Of a stretch of DNA of 34,229 nt, positions 34,201 to 34,229 are shown in pieces (the stretch's first letter is position 1; every line of letters starts with the position of its first letter). The DNA lies in the NCBI GenBank assembly GCA_017744515.1, contig JAGIBF010000056.1, forward strand, positions 1 through 34,229, given 5' to 3'. The notes under the pieces were generated by a model. The model was given only the letters and a program-made list of their open reading frames with translations. It ran no database searches and was not told where the DNA came from. Source of the stretch: Niastella sp. Its GTDB lineage: Bacteria; Bacteroidota; Bacteroidia; Chitinophagales; Chitinophagaceae. The position numbers and the translations under genes were made by a program.

Positions 34201-34229
34201 TTTCAGCATAAAACGGATCATTATGACGG

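Overview
The window reads as a Bacteroidota chromosome segment, probably from a Chitinophagaceae-like soil bacterium. This is an inference from roughly 50% GC, weak or absent Shine-Dalgarno sequences with A/T-rich leaders, and the style of the proteins. No rRNA, tRNA, IS element or CRISPR array was recognised.

Positions 282-29970 hold one uninterrupted co-directional block of 19 genes on the + strand. Gaps are 1-31 bp and several junctions overlap as ATGA. It encodes an extracellular contractile injection system (eCIS, the Afp/PVC/MAC superfamily). In order: sheath, inner tube, a Cys4 gp26-like baseplate protein, a disordered proline-rich protein, a DUF4255 cap protein with extra Ig-like domains, a two-module AAA+ ATPase, a 78-aa protein, a 2489-aa double-DUF4157 protein with a toxin-like C-terminus, a CIS-tube-type hub protein, a LysM/tail-X-like protein, a gp27-like hub, a gp5-like OB-fold spike, an 89-aa protein, gp25, two gp6/J-like wedge proteins, a gpI-like tail protein with a beta-helix, a DUF6519 beta-helix fibre-like protein, and a small coiled-coil plus beta-sandwich protein. 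A hairpin with a T-rich tail just past the last stop is a plausible operon terminator.

In the working model, tube and sheath polymerise on a baseplate made of the gp25, J-like, gpI-like, gp26-like, gp27-like and gp5-like proteins. The DUF4255 protein ends the tube. The ATPase remodels or recycles the particle. The large beta-helix proteins form the outer, target-facing surface. The giant DUF4157 protein is the best cargo candidate: two complete DUF4157 units flank a Cys/His/Asp putative peptidase, followed by a coiled and membrane-active-looking body and a domain resembling polymorphic toxin type 4. I see no PAAR tip gene, no ordinary tape-measure gene and no immunity gene next to the toxin.

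Convergent to the operon, and touching it stop to stop, is a two-gene minus-strand unit: a signal-peptide protein with coiled-coil and a C-terminal barrel-like region (33103-31562), then a fungalysin/thermolysin-like zinc metalloprotease with no signal peptide (31530-29971). A divergent + strand gene (33421-34200) encodes an unrecognised HExxH protein. The left edge (1-144, minus) carries only the C-terminal KOW part of a NusG-like antiterminator, without a start codon or NGN domain in the same frame.
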